Origin: Jacaranda mimosifolia
Taxonomy: Eukaryota; Streptophyta; Magnoliopsida; Lamiales; Bignoniaceae
DNA: 64,000 nt
Direction: 5' to 3'
Assembly: GCA_018894105.1 (NCBI GenBank)
Contig: CM032117.1
Location: 47,402,503 to 47,466,502 of the forward strand
The notes beneath the pieces are model-generated. The model was given only the letters and a program-made list of their open reading frames with translations. It searched no databases and had not been told where the DNA came from. Below are positions 1-12,119 of the stretch, in pieces (within the stretch, counting starts at the first letter, position 1; every line of letters starts with the position of its first letter). A program made the translations under genes and the position numbers.

Positions 1-2790
1 GGAACAGGTAAGACGTGATTCCAGCCATTGTTGTGAAAATAACCAACAATTATAGTATAGAAGCATAACAAATTAAGTCTAGATTTTAGCTTTGGTACCT
101 TGGGATTTTATCTAGTCAATTTATTTTTCTTTTTTTATATGTTTGGTATTTATTCTGTTCTGCTGCTGGTGCACACTACTAAGGCACACATGCCCAGACT
201 GTATTTTAAAGTATGTCATTTCATATTGTTAAAAAAAGTATCCTAGGCAGAACTTGGTCAGCCTCGAGGGAGGGCACGCTGCACCGGATTATTGATTAGG
301 GGGTCAGCTACAGGCATTTCTGTTCATTTGATGGAGATTAAACAAAGTGAAGCTTTGTGGCAATATAAAGTGTTCCTTGATATGCATTCAACTGCAGCAA
401 TTGATTTTAACTGGACTAGATTTATCATAAAAAACCATGACTAGTTAAGAATTTCTGCATTTGAAGCTCTGTTTGCTTTTTCCTGCTGAGGAGGAACCCC
501 AACAATTGAGATCAGGAGTTAAAATGACTGTGTTTGGATGCTTTATTATAAAGTAGCATTTACAGTAGTGAAGCTTCTGAAATGCAGTCATGTCAGGAAT
601 CTTTCTTATTCTTATGTCAATATCTAGGTTTCAAGGACAAAAAGCTTGCTTGGGAAACTTCTGAGTTATGCTTCTGAGGCTAAAGAGCTCCAGGATAAGT
701 AAGGAGTTTGTACTTCATTTTATGTATGAAAATGTCTGTACGATCTCCGACAACCTCTCTGTCATGATACTAATTTAAGCGCTTTCATGTGTTGTAGGGA
801 GTTTGAAGGGCGTGCTCTTGACAAACTTGTCGGAATGGCCTATGAAAAATACATGGTAATCATCACTGTCATCTGTGCATTCTTCCTCTACCTTGAATAA
901 ATGATATACAAACTTCTTTTTAAAACATCTCGTGATATCCAGTTCAACATGATAAGAGCAAAACATATTGAGATTGATAAACACTTTATAAAAGAGAAAG
1001 TCAAAGAACTGCTGATTATTTGCATGGTATTTGTTCCAACATCGCAACAAATATCTGATATTCTTTCAAAGGAAATTGTTTAGACCTAACTATGAGTTTT
1101 TCATTGCACGCGGAGCATGATAGACATCTATTCACAAACTTGAGGGGGAGTTTTGAGTAATTAGGAAAATTAGATTGTAATTAGTTCCTAAATTTTAGGG
1201 ATTAGCACCTTATCTTATCATTATCTTGTATATTTTTGAATAAAGGAGATAAAAATGATTTTCTTGTTTCATACTTCAATTGCATATGGAGCATTGTTCC
1301 ATTCCTTCTTTAGGACATATACATATATGCATATAAGGGCAAAAAACAAAGGATACGAAAAAGGGGGAAAAGTACAATATTAATCTAGAGTTTATGCTCA
1401 TCATAATTTGGTCATCTCTGCTGTCTTATATATCTGTCTTAGAAAATCCCTTCTTATTGATTTGACAAAACATTCTATAAATAGCCAGCTTAGTATAATA
1501 ATTGCACTTGCCTTTGGGTTTAATGACTTGGTCTACTTCAAAATTCAACCAAGTACCGTTGCACCTATGTCTGTTATAGCTGAATGTGGAATTGTGTAGT
1601 TTTTTCTTTTTTCTTTGAAAAAAAAAAAAAAAAAACAAGACCTATTTTTCTGCTGCAGAGTTGCTGGGGTCCTAGCGCTCATGGGATGAAGAGTGCCAGT
1701 GGTAAAATGGCAAAACAAGCTGCCTTAGCTTTTGTTAAGAGGGCACTGGAACGATACCAGGAATTTGAGGCGACAGGAAAGAGTTGCTTTGATGATCCTT
1801 TGTACCGAGACATTTTCCTTTCTGGAGTATTGCGCCTGAATGATGGACAAGCTGTGAATTCCAGCACTGATAACGAATCTGGAAAACTTCATCTTGGGGC
1901 GTCTGGATGCTCTGTGGAAGTTAGAAATTCAGGTATGTGACAGGAAAACTGCACAATGCATATCAACATTTACTTGCGATAGATCAGATGGTTTCACAAT
2001 TTTTCTCTTCTTTCTTTGGAGTAAATAATGCTATCTCGCTCTTATGGATTGTGTCTCTTTTTTGGATGCTTTTTATTGTGCAGCTCCTGTGGGCACACAG
2101 CAGAGCCCTACTTCAAACAATCAGGATGCATATTCTTCTGAAGCATTCCTATCAGCAAATCTTGGTTCTGAACAAAATACTGGTAAAGAAGACAGCTGGT
2201 CAAATAGAGTAAAAAGGAGGGAGTTGTTACTCGATGATGTAGGTGGTGCAATCAGCACAGCTCCAGGTGTCGCATCAGGGCTTGGTGGTTCCCTTTCAAG
2301 CAGTGCAAAAGGGAAAAGGAGTGAGAGGGACAGAGAAGGAAAGGGAAGCAACAGAGAGGTCTTGTCCAGAAGTGGAAATACTAAAATTAGCCGTACGGGT
2401 TCCACTTCTGTTAAAGGAGAGAGAAAGTCTAAGGCAAAACCTAAGCAAAAAACCACTCATTTATCTGCTTCGGTCAATGGTCCTCTAGGAAAGATGCCAG
2501 ACCAACCAAAAGGAATGTTCTCATCAACACTTAAGTCAAGTGAGATCTGTGGAAGTGACATCAAGGATAAAAATGACTATAACACGGACATGCTGGAGGA
2601 ACCCATAGATCTATCTGGTTTGCAACTCCCTGAGATGGATGATTTAGGTGTTCCCGATGATCTTGGCGGTCAAGGAGGGGATATAGGATCTTGGTTGAAT
2701 TTCGATGATGATGGGTTACATGATCATGATTATATGGGTGGCCTTGGAGTCCCAATGGATGACCTCTCAGACTTAAATATGATGGTTTGA
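1..2790 (+). CDS. C-terminal part of a serine-rich protein of the At4g29790/At2g19390 family (5' end outside window)
   Basis: Exons read as 1-7, 628-698, 798-855, 1659-1932 and 2084-2790, with GT/AG borders and a continuous phase giving about 371 residues plus stop. The first visible part is basic and helical (SLLGKLLSYA, then GRALDKLVGMAYEKYM and CWGPSAHGMKSASGKMAKQA). A Ser/Lys/Arg-rich low-complexity stretch follows, then an acidic tail with LSGLQLPEMDDLGVPDDLGG and a DLSDLNMMV terminus. I recognise this tail from memory as that of the plant-specific At4g29790/At2g19390 proteins, often labelled serine/arginine repetitive matrix-like. Their molecular role is not established and no catalytic domain is visible; a nuclear location is inferred from basic and serine-rich composition. 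Intron 856-1658 carries a Copia remnant. The start codon and most of the protein lie to the left of the window. Confidence 0.85.
901..1290 (+). mobile_element. Ty1/Copia remnant inside the host intron: RNase H end, polypurine tract and partial LTR
   Basis: A 60-codon ORF (901-1083) carries the Copia RNase H terminus: AKHIEIDKHFIKEKV, then VFVPTSQQISDILSK. About 55 bases after its stop comes the polypurine tract CTTGAGGGGGAG (about 1139-1150), then an LTR-like start with TTTTGAGTAATTAGG. Only the 3' end of the element is left. It lies in the sense direction within the intron between 855 and 1659, so splicing of the host gene must cross it. The order RNase H, tract, LTR is the known Copia layout. 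Confidence 0.8.
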
Positions 2791-3180
2791 GACTGCAATG
2801 CTGTACATTCCTGTGCTTTATACAATCACAAATGGGGGGGAAAAGGAAGAAGAAAGAAAAAGAACTGTAGTCAAGAATTGACCAGTGACATGGAGTTCAT
2901 GCAATTATCGAGACCTTAATTAGGCTATATATTCTTTAGGTTAAGCCCTGCACAAGTTGATTTTGGAGTGAACTTTTTCCTACTTATGGATTTTGTTCGT
3001 ATTCAAGGTGTTGACAGTTGACTGTAAAGATCTTTTCCTTCAACATATAAGCTCATATCTTAGTGATAAGGTCTTAGCAAACACTGTATTTTGGTTTAGC
3101 CATTATAGAATCAGAGAACAATATCCATTGTACATAAATTTTATCTTTCAATAAAATCATGCTTTTGCTGATATGGCATT
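2791..3180 (+). other. 3' UTR and polyadenylation region of the first gene
   Basis: Non-coding sequence directly after the TGA stop. An AATAAA signal stands at about 3150, roughly 360 bases downstream of the stop. The exact cleavage site cannot be seen. Confidence 0.5.
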
Positions 3181-5498
3181 TATGTAGGAGCCCTGAGATG
3201 TTCCACTCTTTTAGAATGGACCCGTTGTTTGATGTCACATCTAGTTTGTACTCGTGAACTTTTTATTTTATTAGCCATCTAGTTTATTGTTCCATTTAAG
3301 TTCCTCATCTCTCGAAGATGCAAATCTTAGCACTTGGTTGATGGAGAAGCTCTGCTTGTTGTCATCCATCCAATATTTTCTTGAGGATGAAGTACATGTT
3401 GGTGTTCAAAAGGTAAAAGGTGATGGGCGCAGGCTGGGACATTGCCTAATGTCTTCCTTTTAGGGATCCACTCCTGCAGATCTTTCTTTTAACTGTTTTT
3501 ACAAGATTATTGTTTCAAGTTCACTTGCTCTTTAACATGCCAATCAAGCTATGCTGAATAGTCCTTGTTGATTTGTTTATATTGTGATTCTGAAGCGTGT
3601 GCACTTCTTATATATATATATATATATATATATACTAAAACTCGCATGCTTCTGTAGCACAAAACTGAAAATTCTATGCGATGCAACCACTGGATGAAAT
3701 GCCTTCATGTTGTAGCTGCAATGTTGTATTTCTTACAGGTTTTAAATTTTGGTATAAGAACGTCGAATGGCCTCTTGTGAAGAAACAACTTGATGTAATG
3801 CCTTTACCTGAAGCATTCGTTACAATCTTCGGCCTTCACTTTGTAAGACTTGCCGCATTGAGGTGTTCTACTTGTATCTTATAAAGGTATTCATATTCTA
3901 TTCTAGTAAATACTGCGAAGTTATGATACATGAGAATTTTCCTTGTTAACTTCACTTAATTTTATGATAATGTTGATGACTTACTTCAAGAGGCTTTAGT
4001 TAGGGGCTGCCCATTACTGAGTCTGGGGCACAAATCCGACCTGATAATGGTGGTTTGATTCTTGTCATCAATCTGAGGCTATTTAACATCTCATCCCTGT
4101 TTATTCTGAAGTAATTATGCTGCAAGTTGTTGCCTGTTCCTGAAGAATTTCTTTGTGAATTGTTAATTTATCACATGATGTCACTTAATAATCTCATAAT
4201 ATCTGGTTAAATTGTTGCCCATTTCTTGCACAGCTTCCTTCTGCCACACTGATCCAATGTGAGGAAGCATCCTGCTGGATGCTCTTTCTCAACCTATCAT
4301 AGGCGTTAGATTTTCTTAAATGCTGATCTGGATTGTTCATATCCATTTTGTCTGTCTCAGAATTCCTTTATTACATAGCTCTGGGCTTTGCGGCGATGCA
4401 AATATCTGGTCCCTAATACATCTACTTTAATGCAATCAGCAGGAGAAGTTATTGTTTCTGCTTCAAGAGGATACCTATGTTCTTCCCATTGATAATCAAA
4501 CCAAAAGGTAAAAAGGTTACCTTTTTGATTGCGCTTTGAAGATTTATTCACATACCTACTGTTTCTGACTTCTGAGTTCCGACAGTAACGCATTGAAGAT
4601 CTTGTTGTTTGGTCTAATGTAGTATCCATTTTTCAGATATCTAGAAACCATAGCATCTTGTTTTCACATCTGTCATAATATATCATTATTTGAATACAAA
4701 AGCTTCATAACAGACTATTAGAATGGTCATATTCCTCAACGTCCATCTTGCCACATTTCAGCTTCGCTTAACCTAATATGGTTAAACTAAGGCTGATCGT
4801 GGTTCCTTATGTGTACGTGCACCAAATCCTAATCTAATGCTTATTGAGATGGCCAACATGGTAAACTGTATGAAACATGGTGTTGTTCATTCATACCATG
4901 TCTCTTTTAAGTTTTGCATCTATAACATTGTTTACGTTTGCAGTGTCTTTCTTTCCACCAGTTTTGAAATGACATGCAATCAATAAGCAGTTGCTCTTAC
5001 TCAAGTTACTTGAGAAAATGATAGAATTTGTAGGGTCTTCTTTTACCTCCTGTTTCTGCCTACTTATCTCAACTTTCTCCAGAAATCGATAAGGTTTGGA
5101 ATTTATTTTTGGCAAAATGGCATTTTGGTTAGGGTCTACCATTTTAGTCCTTAACTTTATGAAATTAGCAACCCTAAAAAAATTCCAGCACTTTTAGTAC
5201 TAAAACCTACATGCTGTTAACTTTTAAGACAGAAAACGACACATGACGGTTGTTATATGGTTGTTGATTCTCAGTATTAGGATTGAATTCGCTTATTCTC
5301 TTATCTTATGGGATCCAAAGTGAAATAATGCTAAAATTTTGTCTAGAAAATAAAAATTAAACAATACCACCAACTTATTCTAAAAAGATCAATAGCTATA
5401 TTGGTCTAATACTGAGGTGGGTGTTTTGAAGATATATAATGTCATATATTAACTATATAAAATATTTTGTATGTTTTTAGACATAATTTATTCTTTAA
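3181..5498. other. Intergenic sequence without a recognisable gene
   Basis: AT-rich sequence with a (TA)n microsatellite near 3609-3634. Short open frames (for example 4357-4629, minus) have no recognised domain. Nothing else could be supported. Confidence 0.4.
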
Positions 5499-5660
5499 GG
5501 CTGTGTTCGATATAGTAATTAGTTATTAGGTGAGATTGTATTGGTGTTTGATATAGGTGTAATTATAAATTTATTCCTTTGTTGGATACGTGAGATTGCA
5601 TCTAAAGATTAGGCACCACACCAATCTAACCTAATCTCATTGTATGTGTTTGATACTCTC
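5499..5660. mobile_element. Possible Tourist/PIF-type transposon terminus or MITE
   Basis: Follows a TTA trinucleotide at 5495-5497 and starts near GGCTGTGTTCGATATAG. It contains the inverted pair AGGTGAGATTGTATTGGTG and, further on, CACCAATCTAACCTAATCTCA. Repeated TGTTTGATA words and a TTA target fit PIF/Harbinger ends. The matching opposite end was not found, so limits are uncertain. Confidence 0.35.
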
Positions 5661-7043
5661 ATCTATTTTTACTTTGACTATATTGCCCTCGGTCTAGCAT
5701 TTCTTTCCACCTTATTGCCTCTCAATTGATAGCCACAAGATCCCCCAATTCGCCATTTTATTAAACTGCAAACCTAAATCACATTTTGAGGACTTGAGGT
5801 GAAGGTGCCGTTGGTCTTCTATTTCCAACCTATAATTGGTGTAAATCAGCCTACAATTTCAACATTTGACTCCAACATAGCGCACAAATGGAAGTTGTTA
5901 CAGTAACATGCTTTTCCTTTATGATTTTGGAGATCTTAATGTAAACTTGTTATCTCAACGTTTCTTGAACCCTAGTTTAACAATAAGCTGGAATATTGTG
6001 TTTTTTATGGCAGTGGTTTCAATTTAAAGTTATGTGGACCTACCGGATTCATACAGATTTTAAGAGTAATAGTTTTAGTGAGTTTGTTTCTTTTTTATAT
6101 GCAACTCTTTTGGGTGAAATTATTATTTTTTGCAAAGATTATCGCTTGTTTTGTAGTGATTTCAACTGATAGAAAGTAGTTTGGTATGTTTGATTGAATA
6201 ACGTTGCAATTTGGTTCTTTGTTGGTATATAGTTTGTAGTCATTTGTTGCTATGTTAGATTGAATGCCATGTAATCTGGTTATTCGTATTTGATCATTGA
6301 GGCGTTAATAATTTTTCGTGTGAATCGTTAGTTGAGACGAGTGTGAATTGTTAGTTGAGACGAGTTGCAACTGATTGGTAAGATTTGCATGAGGGATTTG
6401 TTTCACTTATGAGTTACTTTTATGGACGAGGACTTGCAGGTCATTGAGATCAATTTTGATTCTGAATTCTACAATACTAGGCTCATCAAATGCTTTGTTT
6501 TAGAACTTTCTATTTCATTGAAAGGACCTGAATATTTGAGACACATGCTATGTAGGTAGTCTGTTGCTTGTTGCTTCATATCGTCTAGAGATACAAATCC
6601 TCAGTTTACATATAAATGCTCATTTGTAAGAAATTTGGTTGAGCCTATATAAAAAAAAATGCTAATTTGTTGCTTATTTGCAACATTTTTGCCAAAAACA
6701 ACGAAAAATTCAACATCGAAAATATTTAGAAAACAACTACTTACATGCCCTTACACTAGTCACTAATGTATAGACGCATATCCGCATCAGTTATTTCTAA
6801 ATGTTGATACACTTTTGGAAGGCAGATTGCAGTAGTATACTAGTACTACTGTTGGAATCATACCTTACATGCGCATATCTGCAAAAATTATTTGGTTTGT
6901 GATGTGAGGTAGTCGTTTGAAGCAGCATATGTTAAATGGTGTTTTCTGCAGACAATATGGTGTATTGTTGTTTTATGTTTTGACATGGAATGAAAGATGT
7001 CGAGTAAGTTATTTACCTTACTATGTTCATCTTGTAGTGTGCA

Positions 7044-7489
7044 ATGGAACTCAAGTCTCCACCGCAATGCACATGTGGTGGAGGTACAATGATGCTACAC
7101 CAATCGTACACTTCTTCGAATCCTGGGAGATGGTTCTACAAGTGTCGAAAGGGAACTAATCATGGGGTAAACTGGCAACCATCATCTGCTGAGCATGGTT
7201 TATACAAATCAACTTTGGGGGCTTTCAATTTGAGCAATTTGTTTATTGTCTGGCAATTTATAGGGGCACCAAGTCCCCGAAAAGTGCGTGTTTGGACGAT
7301 GGAGAGCATAGTAAAAGTTCGAATACAACTCTTTCAATTCATACATCTCGTTTTGTACGAAGTGGTCTTTTCGTTCCCCCTCCTCGTACGAAATTTGCAT
7401 TGTTATTAAGTGGTGTTGGATGTGGGCTTGTTATTGTTGCGTTTGCTGGGCTATTAATAAGTTTGGCGATAAGAAAGCTTGTGTTCTAA
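7044..7489 (+). pseudogene. GRF-type zinc-finger ORF with a separate membrane segment, probably transposon-associated
   Basis: The frame from 7044 starts MELKSPPQCTCGGG and continues TSSNPGRWFYKC. This is the CxCG plus NPGRxFYxC signature of the plant GRF-type zinc finger, which in larger proteins binds single-stranded nucleic acid. The frame then drifts. A second frame (7292-7489) gives a polar stretch, a PPPRTK boundary and a hydrophobic helix (LLLSGVGCGLVIVAFAGLLI) near its C-terminus. Many short plant GRF proteins also end in a membrane helix. The last Cys and aromatic residues of the finger are not evident, so it is either spliced between the two frames or broken. Its neighbours are transposon ORFs. 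Confidence 0.5.
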
Positions 7490-8338
7490 TAACGTTAGTG
7501 TGCTTAGGTTAGGATGAAATTGTAATATGTTATTCGAGTTGGCAATCAAATGAGTACGTACATGGATCTTTTTATATAATTGATTATTTGCTTATGCTTC
7601 TCGTAATTATCCTATTAATACGGGTTCTTTAACATGTTTGCAATACATGGTTTAACATAATATTAGCTCTAATTTTCATATATTTATCTGTATTAGCCCG
7701 TGTTCATTGTCTATTGTATACATAAATTGAATGAAATAGGTGCTCCTACAATATTTAGTTTATACACCATTTAAGAATAGATATAAATATTTGATGTTAA
7801 GCATATCTAATGAATCACAACAATAATTAAATTAATGAAATCATGTAAGCAAATAAAGAGCTTTGATATAAACAATTACCTTTCATGTTCAACAAGCAAT
7901 TTCTCACACCCATGAGATTAAGTTGTTGTCACTTAAACATATTCGATGCCACACCATTCGGGAATCACAGAAAGTTTTTCCTTCCATCAGAATATAGCCT
8001 TTTCCTTGGCCATGCAGATTTTTTTATCTGACAGGGGTTTCTTTTCAAGATTCCCATAATGCAAAGTCCAAATCTTGCTACGGTAGATAGAGCAAATCAC
8101 GCCTAGCATTATCAGGCTTTGTTTCTTCACTTTTTTATGTACCAAAAACTTAAAGTTGATATCTACCCTATCAATGAACGCTTGTGGATAGTGTCACCTT
8201 TGATAACGGGTGCGTATATGAAATATTGAATGCATAAGTAGAGTATTGGCACATAATATTGTACGCAGAGCAACACTTTAAGTTTATTATTTCTTTCATA
8301 TACATAGGTCCAAACGAAAATTCAAAGATCTAAATCAC
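7490..8338. other. AT-rich stretch between two transposon-related ORFs
   Basis: No ORF with a recognised domain and no clear repeat. It lies between the GRF-like ORF and the Myb/SANT-like ORF and may belong to the same degenerate element. Confidence 0.3.
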
Positions 8339-9260
8339 ATGGCTTCACGGAATCCCCAAACTCAAGAACAAATCTTCCACATTCCCCTATGCGTGCAGGA
8401 AATTGATAAGGAATTCATCTCCCGACTAGTCAAGTTTACTTGTTTGGATGGAAGATCTCTCAGTCACTCTGATGTAGTTGTTATTCGATCTTGCATATAC
8501 TCGTTGAACATTAAGTTCATGACCAACTTGACTTACAAGGATGCGAGCATGCGTTTCAAATATTTGCCGCATCGACATACTGTGTTTGGGTGTTTTATTT
8601 TGTTAAACCCAGTAAACTACGTTGAGGAAAATAATTTCATGGTAGCCGAAGCATATATATGGGACTACATCACGATGGCAAACATTTAAATTAAATTTTT
8701 GTAAATGATTCAACTTTTTATGATTTTGTGGCATTCTAATTAACTATTGTTTTTGCAAAAAATTTCTCTATCGGAGGCTTACATGATCAAAGAAGAAGCT
8801 CATGGTCAGAGATCTATGAGATTTTGGGTCATCCCAAGTCGATAAACCTATTTTCAAAGTTTGGCATTATTCAAATTTCGAATGATAGTGCGTATGATCC
8901 AGTTGAGCCGGTGGTCAGCAATGCCATTGTTATGGTGGTTGCCCATGCACCGCCCGTAAGTGAAGCTTTGGATTCATCATTTTGGAATCATTTGTACCAT
9001 TCTCATAGCCATTATGATGCAAGTCAAGACTCAGTGAAGTTAACGAATCAGATTTCATTTTCAACTCTACGTGTCAATCCCTTCTCTGATACGTACAATA
9101 GTTTGTGGACAGAGTAGGATGACCCAGAAAGTTTGGTATTTTCCAACCTTCCCCAAGTGGAGGTCCAAAGAGCTCCCACAGAAGTTCCAGTAGTACCCCT
9201 AAGGTGCACGGCAAAAAGTGAGGCTGCCTTGGTCCATTTTAATGTCGTATCATGTTTCCA
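8339..9260 (+). pseudogene. Degenerate Myb/SANT-like ORF of the plant transposon-associated type
   Basis: The first open part (8339-8686) contains EIDKEFISRLVKFTCLDGRS, a helix with LTYKDASMRFKYLPHRH, and VAEAYIWDYITM. A second part in another frame (from about 8760) reads SSWSEIYEILGHPK and later DSAYDPVEPVV, ending at the stop near 9117. The order of helices, the RF-YL-RH turn, a W-x-Y segment and a C-terminal E-I-Y/LG stretch resemble the Myb/SANT-like domains that accompany PIF/Harbinger transposases. The match is by pattern only. The change of frame around 8690-8760 has no clean splice acceptor, which suggests decay. The true role is unknown. Confidence 0.4.
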
Positions 9261-10600
9261 TCACTACGTGTTTTAATATTTTTCGTTATCTTCTAATTAA
9301 GCATAGTAAACCTATTTTTTCCTACATGATCTGGTGTGTATGCACATTAGAAGATCGACAGTGCACGTTCTACTAGTTATAATATCAGAATTTATGTTGT
9401 TAATTATATTTTGGCGATTCTTATATTTTATTGATGTTTTCAACTCAATGTCAGATTGGCAAATTTCAAAAATAGGATGAGATGAGATGAAACAAAGTTA
9501 TGGCAGCATAACTTGATTAGGTGAAATATTAAATTGAGTTTATTTGATACATAATAGTGTTGCGGTGAGTACAGATGGTAGTTCTATGTATAACAGGAGT
9601 ATCTATCATGTTCAATTGTTCATTTTTTTGCATTTTTTAATAAGAGTAAAAAAATAAATTAATATTGAGTTCAGCCAATATTATGAGAGCTTTCACAAAG
9701 AGGTAAACTTTATTTTGTGCTTGCGTGTTTCTCCAAAACGTTTGCTCGTTTGCTAAGGTATTATTTACAATGCAGGTTGAAAACAAGAAAAGACCATAAT
9801 TTGTCAACCACCAAATAAATATGTACAACTCATCAACAAATTAGTTACATTGCAGTTTCTTGAAACATAGCCAGAAACATTAAATTAATTAATTCGGGAA
9901 ACATGTCTCTTCCAAGAGATAGGCAAGCCTTCAATTCTGAACGTATTAATAAATTAGCAATTTGAATGGAGTTTCTGTATTAAGTTGGCCATCGCCCGTA
10001 TGTACCCATGCAACCAATAAAATATAAATAGGATAATACTATTTTAAGAACCATACAAGCTAAGGTAATTTTGAATTGAATGTGTGAAGAATCATATAGG
10101 AAGAACATAAACAATAGTCCCTCATGCTCAAGCATTGAACCTTTACAACAACATCAAATTTACAGAGCTTTGTTGCGGTGGGACTTCCAACTATCCCAAT
10201 TTAGGGACACTTACTTCGAAGTTACTTATGGCAGCAAAAATCTTACGCCGACTGAGGCATTAGCACAGAAAGAAAACCAAGAACACATTGACACTTTTCC
10301 TAACACCTTAAAACTATAGTTCACAGATTGATAAAGCAGTAACAAATTGATCATAATGAAGTATATTGGAGGAATCAAAGGCCATATCCAACAGCAGCGT
10401 ATATACATTAGGTGGAAAAGCAGCAATATAATATCATCAAAGGCTTTACGTAGCACCACAAACCATTACACACAAAAAAAGTCTAGCATACCATGAACAT
10501 GGTCCTAATAGGTTACGCAGTAGATTATAATGATCAGATGATGGTACGGTGGGCTAATCAGAGCGTGGAGAAGAGCGCAGTGTACTAGATAGTATCAAAC
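9261..10600. other. Intergenic transposon-flank sequence
   Basis: AT-rich sequence. Short frames such as 10080-10319 (+) have no recognised domain. No microsatellite or intact element end was identified. Confidence 0.3.
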
Positions 10601-10619
10601 AGACAAAATGGGCCCGGGC

Positions 10620-11597
10620 TCTTTGTTCATCCCCCCAAAAGCATCCATATCCATCTTATTGTGTGCCAGATGATGCGTAGCCTTGATCTGCTCATCTAAA
10701 GTCAAATCTAGAATGTCTTATAGTGCATCAAACAAAAAAGTTCCCAATGAGGAGTCCAAGTCAAGTGTCTGTGTCTGCGGTTAGAGTAGCTTTTCAACGA
10801 TATTCCCCAAGATGGTTTTAGTGTCTTCGAACAGTGTCCCATCATCTTTTCGAAGTCAATAGCACATGGATTGATCCTCTTTCATTTTCTAGAGGAGGAT
10901 GCCTTTTTTTTTGGACCCAAAACGCAAGGGTGGAGTGACAAATATTGCATCACATTCAACATTAATTCCCCACAAAAATTCCCCACTCTGAGCAACGTTC
11001 TCTCCCTTGTTTTAGGAACCATGTAACAATTCTTGTACAACATTTGCCACATTAAATGCTTGCTCTATCGTTCCTAAAGATCTCCGCCGAACTATCATAC
11101 CATGGGTATGGCTTCTCTCTGATCTTTGTTGCATCAGGATTCACCTATGCAATATGTTTGTGGATATAAGCACGCTTTGTTGAGCTAATAGTAGCGCTAG
11201 AGTTTATTATAAAAGACAAATAAAATGTATCTTGTACCTTAACGTATTCAGCCCAAACTACTTCTAACTCTACCATAATCATGTGCATCGTAAGATCCAT
11301 AGTTATGCCCCCACTACATCAAAGTATGCCTCTTGAGGTTGAGTATGTTTTTCTCTACACTTGAAGCTTCGATTTGATATGTTCCACGAGGATGCTACCA
11401 TTCAGGAATTTCTAGGCCAGCATTAACTCTATGTAACTGGCCTTAAAAGAGCCGTCACAATACCAACGACCTACATGCAGGTTCTTCAATGCATGTATCA
11501 ATGCCTCCTTCTCTTGATGGGTCCAGAAACGTCGTGAGGCAACAGGTACTTTGTTTGACCTTTTAGTACTGTGAGAGGAGCACCCAAATTGTGCCAT
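10620..11597 (-). pseudogene. Myb/SANT-like partner ORF of a PIF/Harbinger element, degenerate
   Basis: On the minus strand the frame from 11597 starts MAQFGCSS and contains RRFWTHQEKEALIHALKNL, then GRWYCDGSFKASYIELMLA. This matches the W-x(n)-E-E-x-L-L-x-A-L helix and the G-W-x-D-x-G-F motif of the plant Myb/SANT-like domain. Further on, across stops, come HIKSKLQV, VVWAEYVK and, after a probable short intron, PYPWYDSSAEIF, in the family's usual order. In the known system this DNA-binding partner works with the transposase to reach the element ends. Several in-frame stops show the copy is dead. It lies directly downstream of the transposase on the same strand. Confidence 0.75.
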
Positions 11598-12119
11598 GAC
11601 CTATCAGTAACAAACAAATATTCATATCAATTAACACAAAGATATTAACTTGACCCATAACTAAGTAGCAAACTATTCCTCTAATTTAGAATAATTAAAA
11701 CTAGAAACACGTGCAGGCGTAGCTCATAGGTGCACACATAGATTAAAACAAACAAACACCAAACCCAAAAATTAAAACCATAAATTGCATTTCAAACTAA
11801 TAGTACGCACATGAGACATCGTAGATACAATACAATTTCAAATATATATTCAAAAACAAGCATATATGTTCAAGCACTTTATATATAAGTATAACTATAT
11901 CATTAATCTCAAAACTTCATCCCCATTTCCTACTTGTTTTTTTCTACTCAGAAATCTATTGAGCCCACCACCAGATTGGTACATACTAACGGCCAGTTGA
12001 TCACGCCAATTACACTATTCAAATGAGCTCTCAATCGTCTCAATATGATCAATATCCATTTGTTGATCACTCCCTTCTATACCCCTCAATACAGTTTCCT
12101 CCAAAGGGTCAATAGGCAT

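Noticed and set aside
3609..3634. TA-rich run as a promoter
   Set aside because: Simple (TA)n microsatellite downstream of a gene end; no transcript start nearby.
4357..4629. 90-codon minus-strand ORF
   Set aside because: No recognisable domain, no conserved neighbours and composition like the surrounding intergenic DNA.
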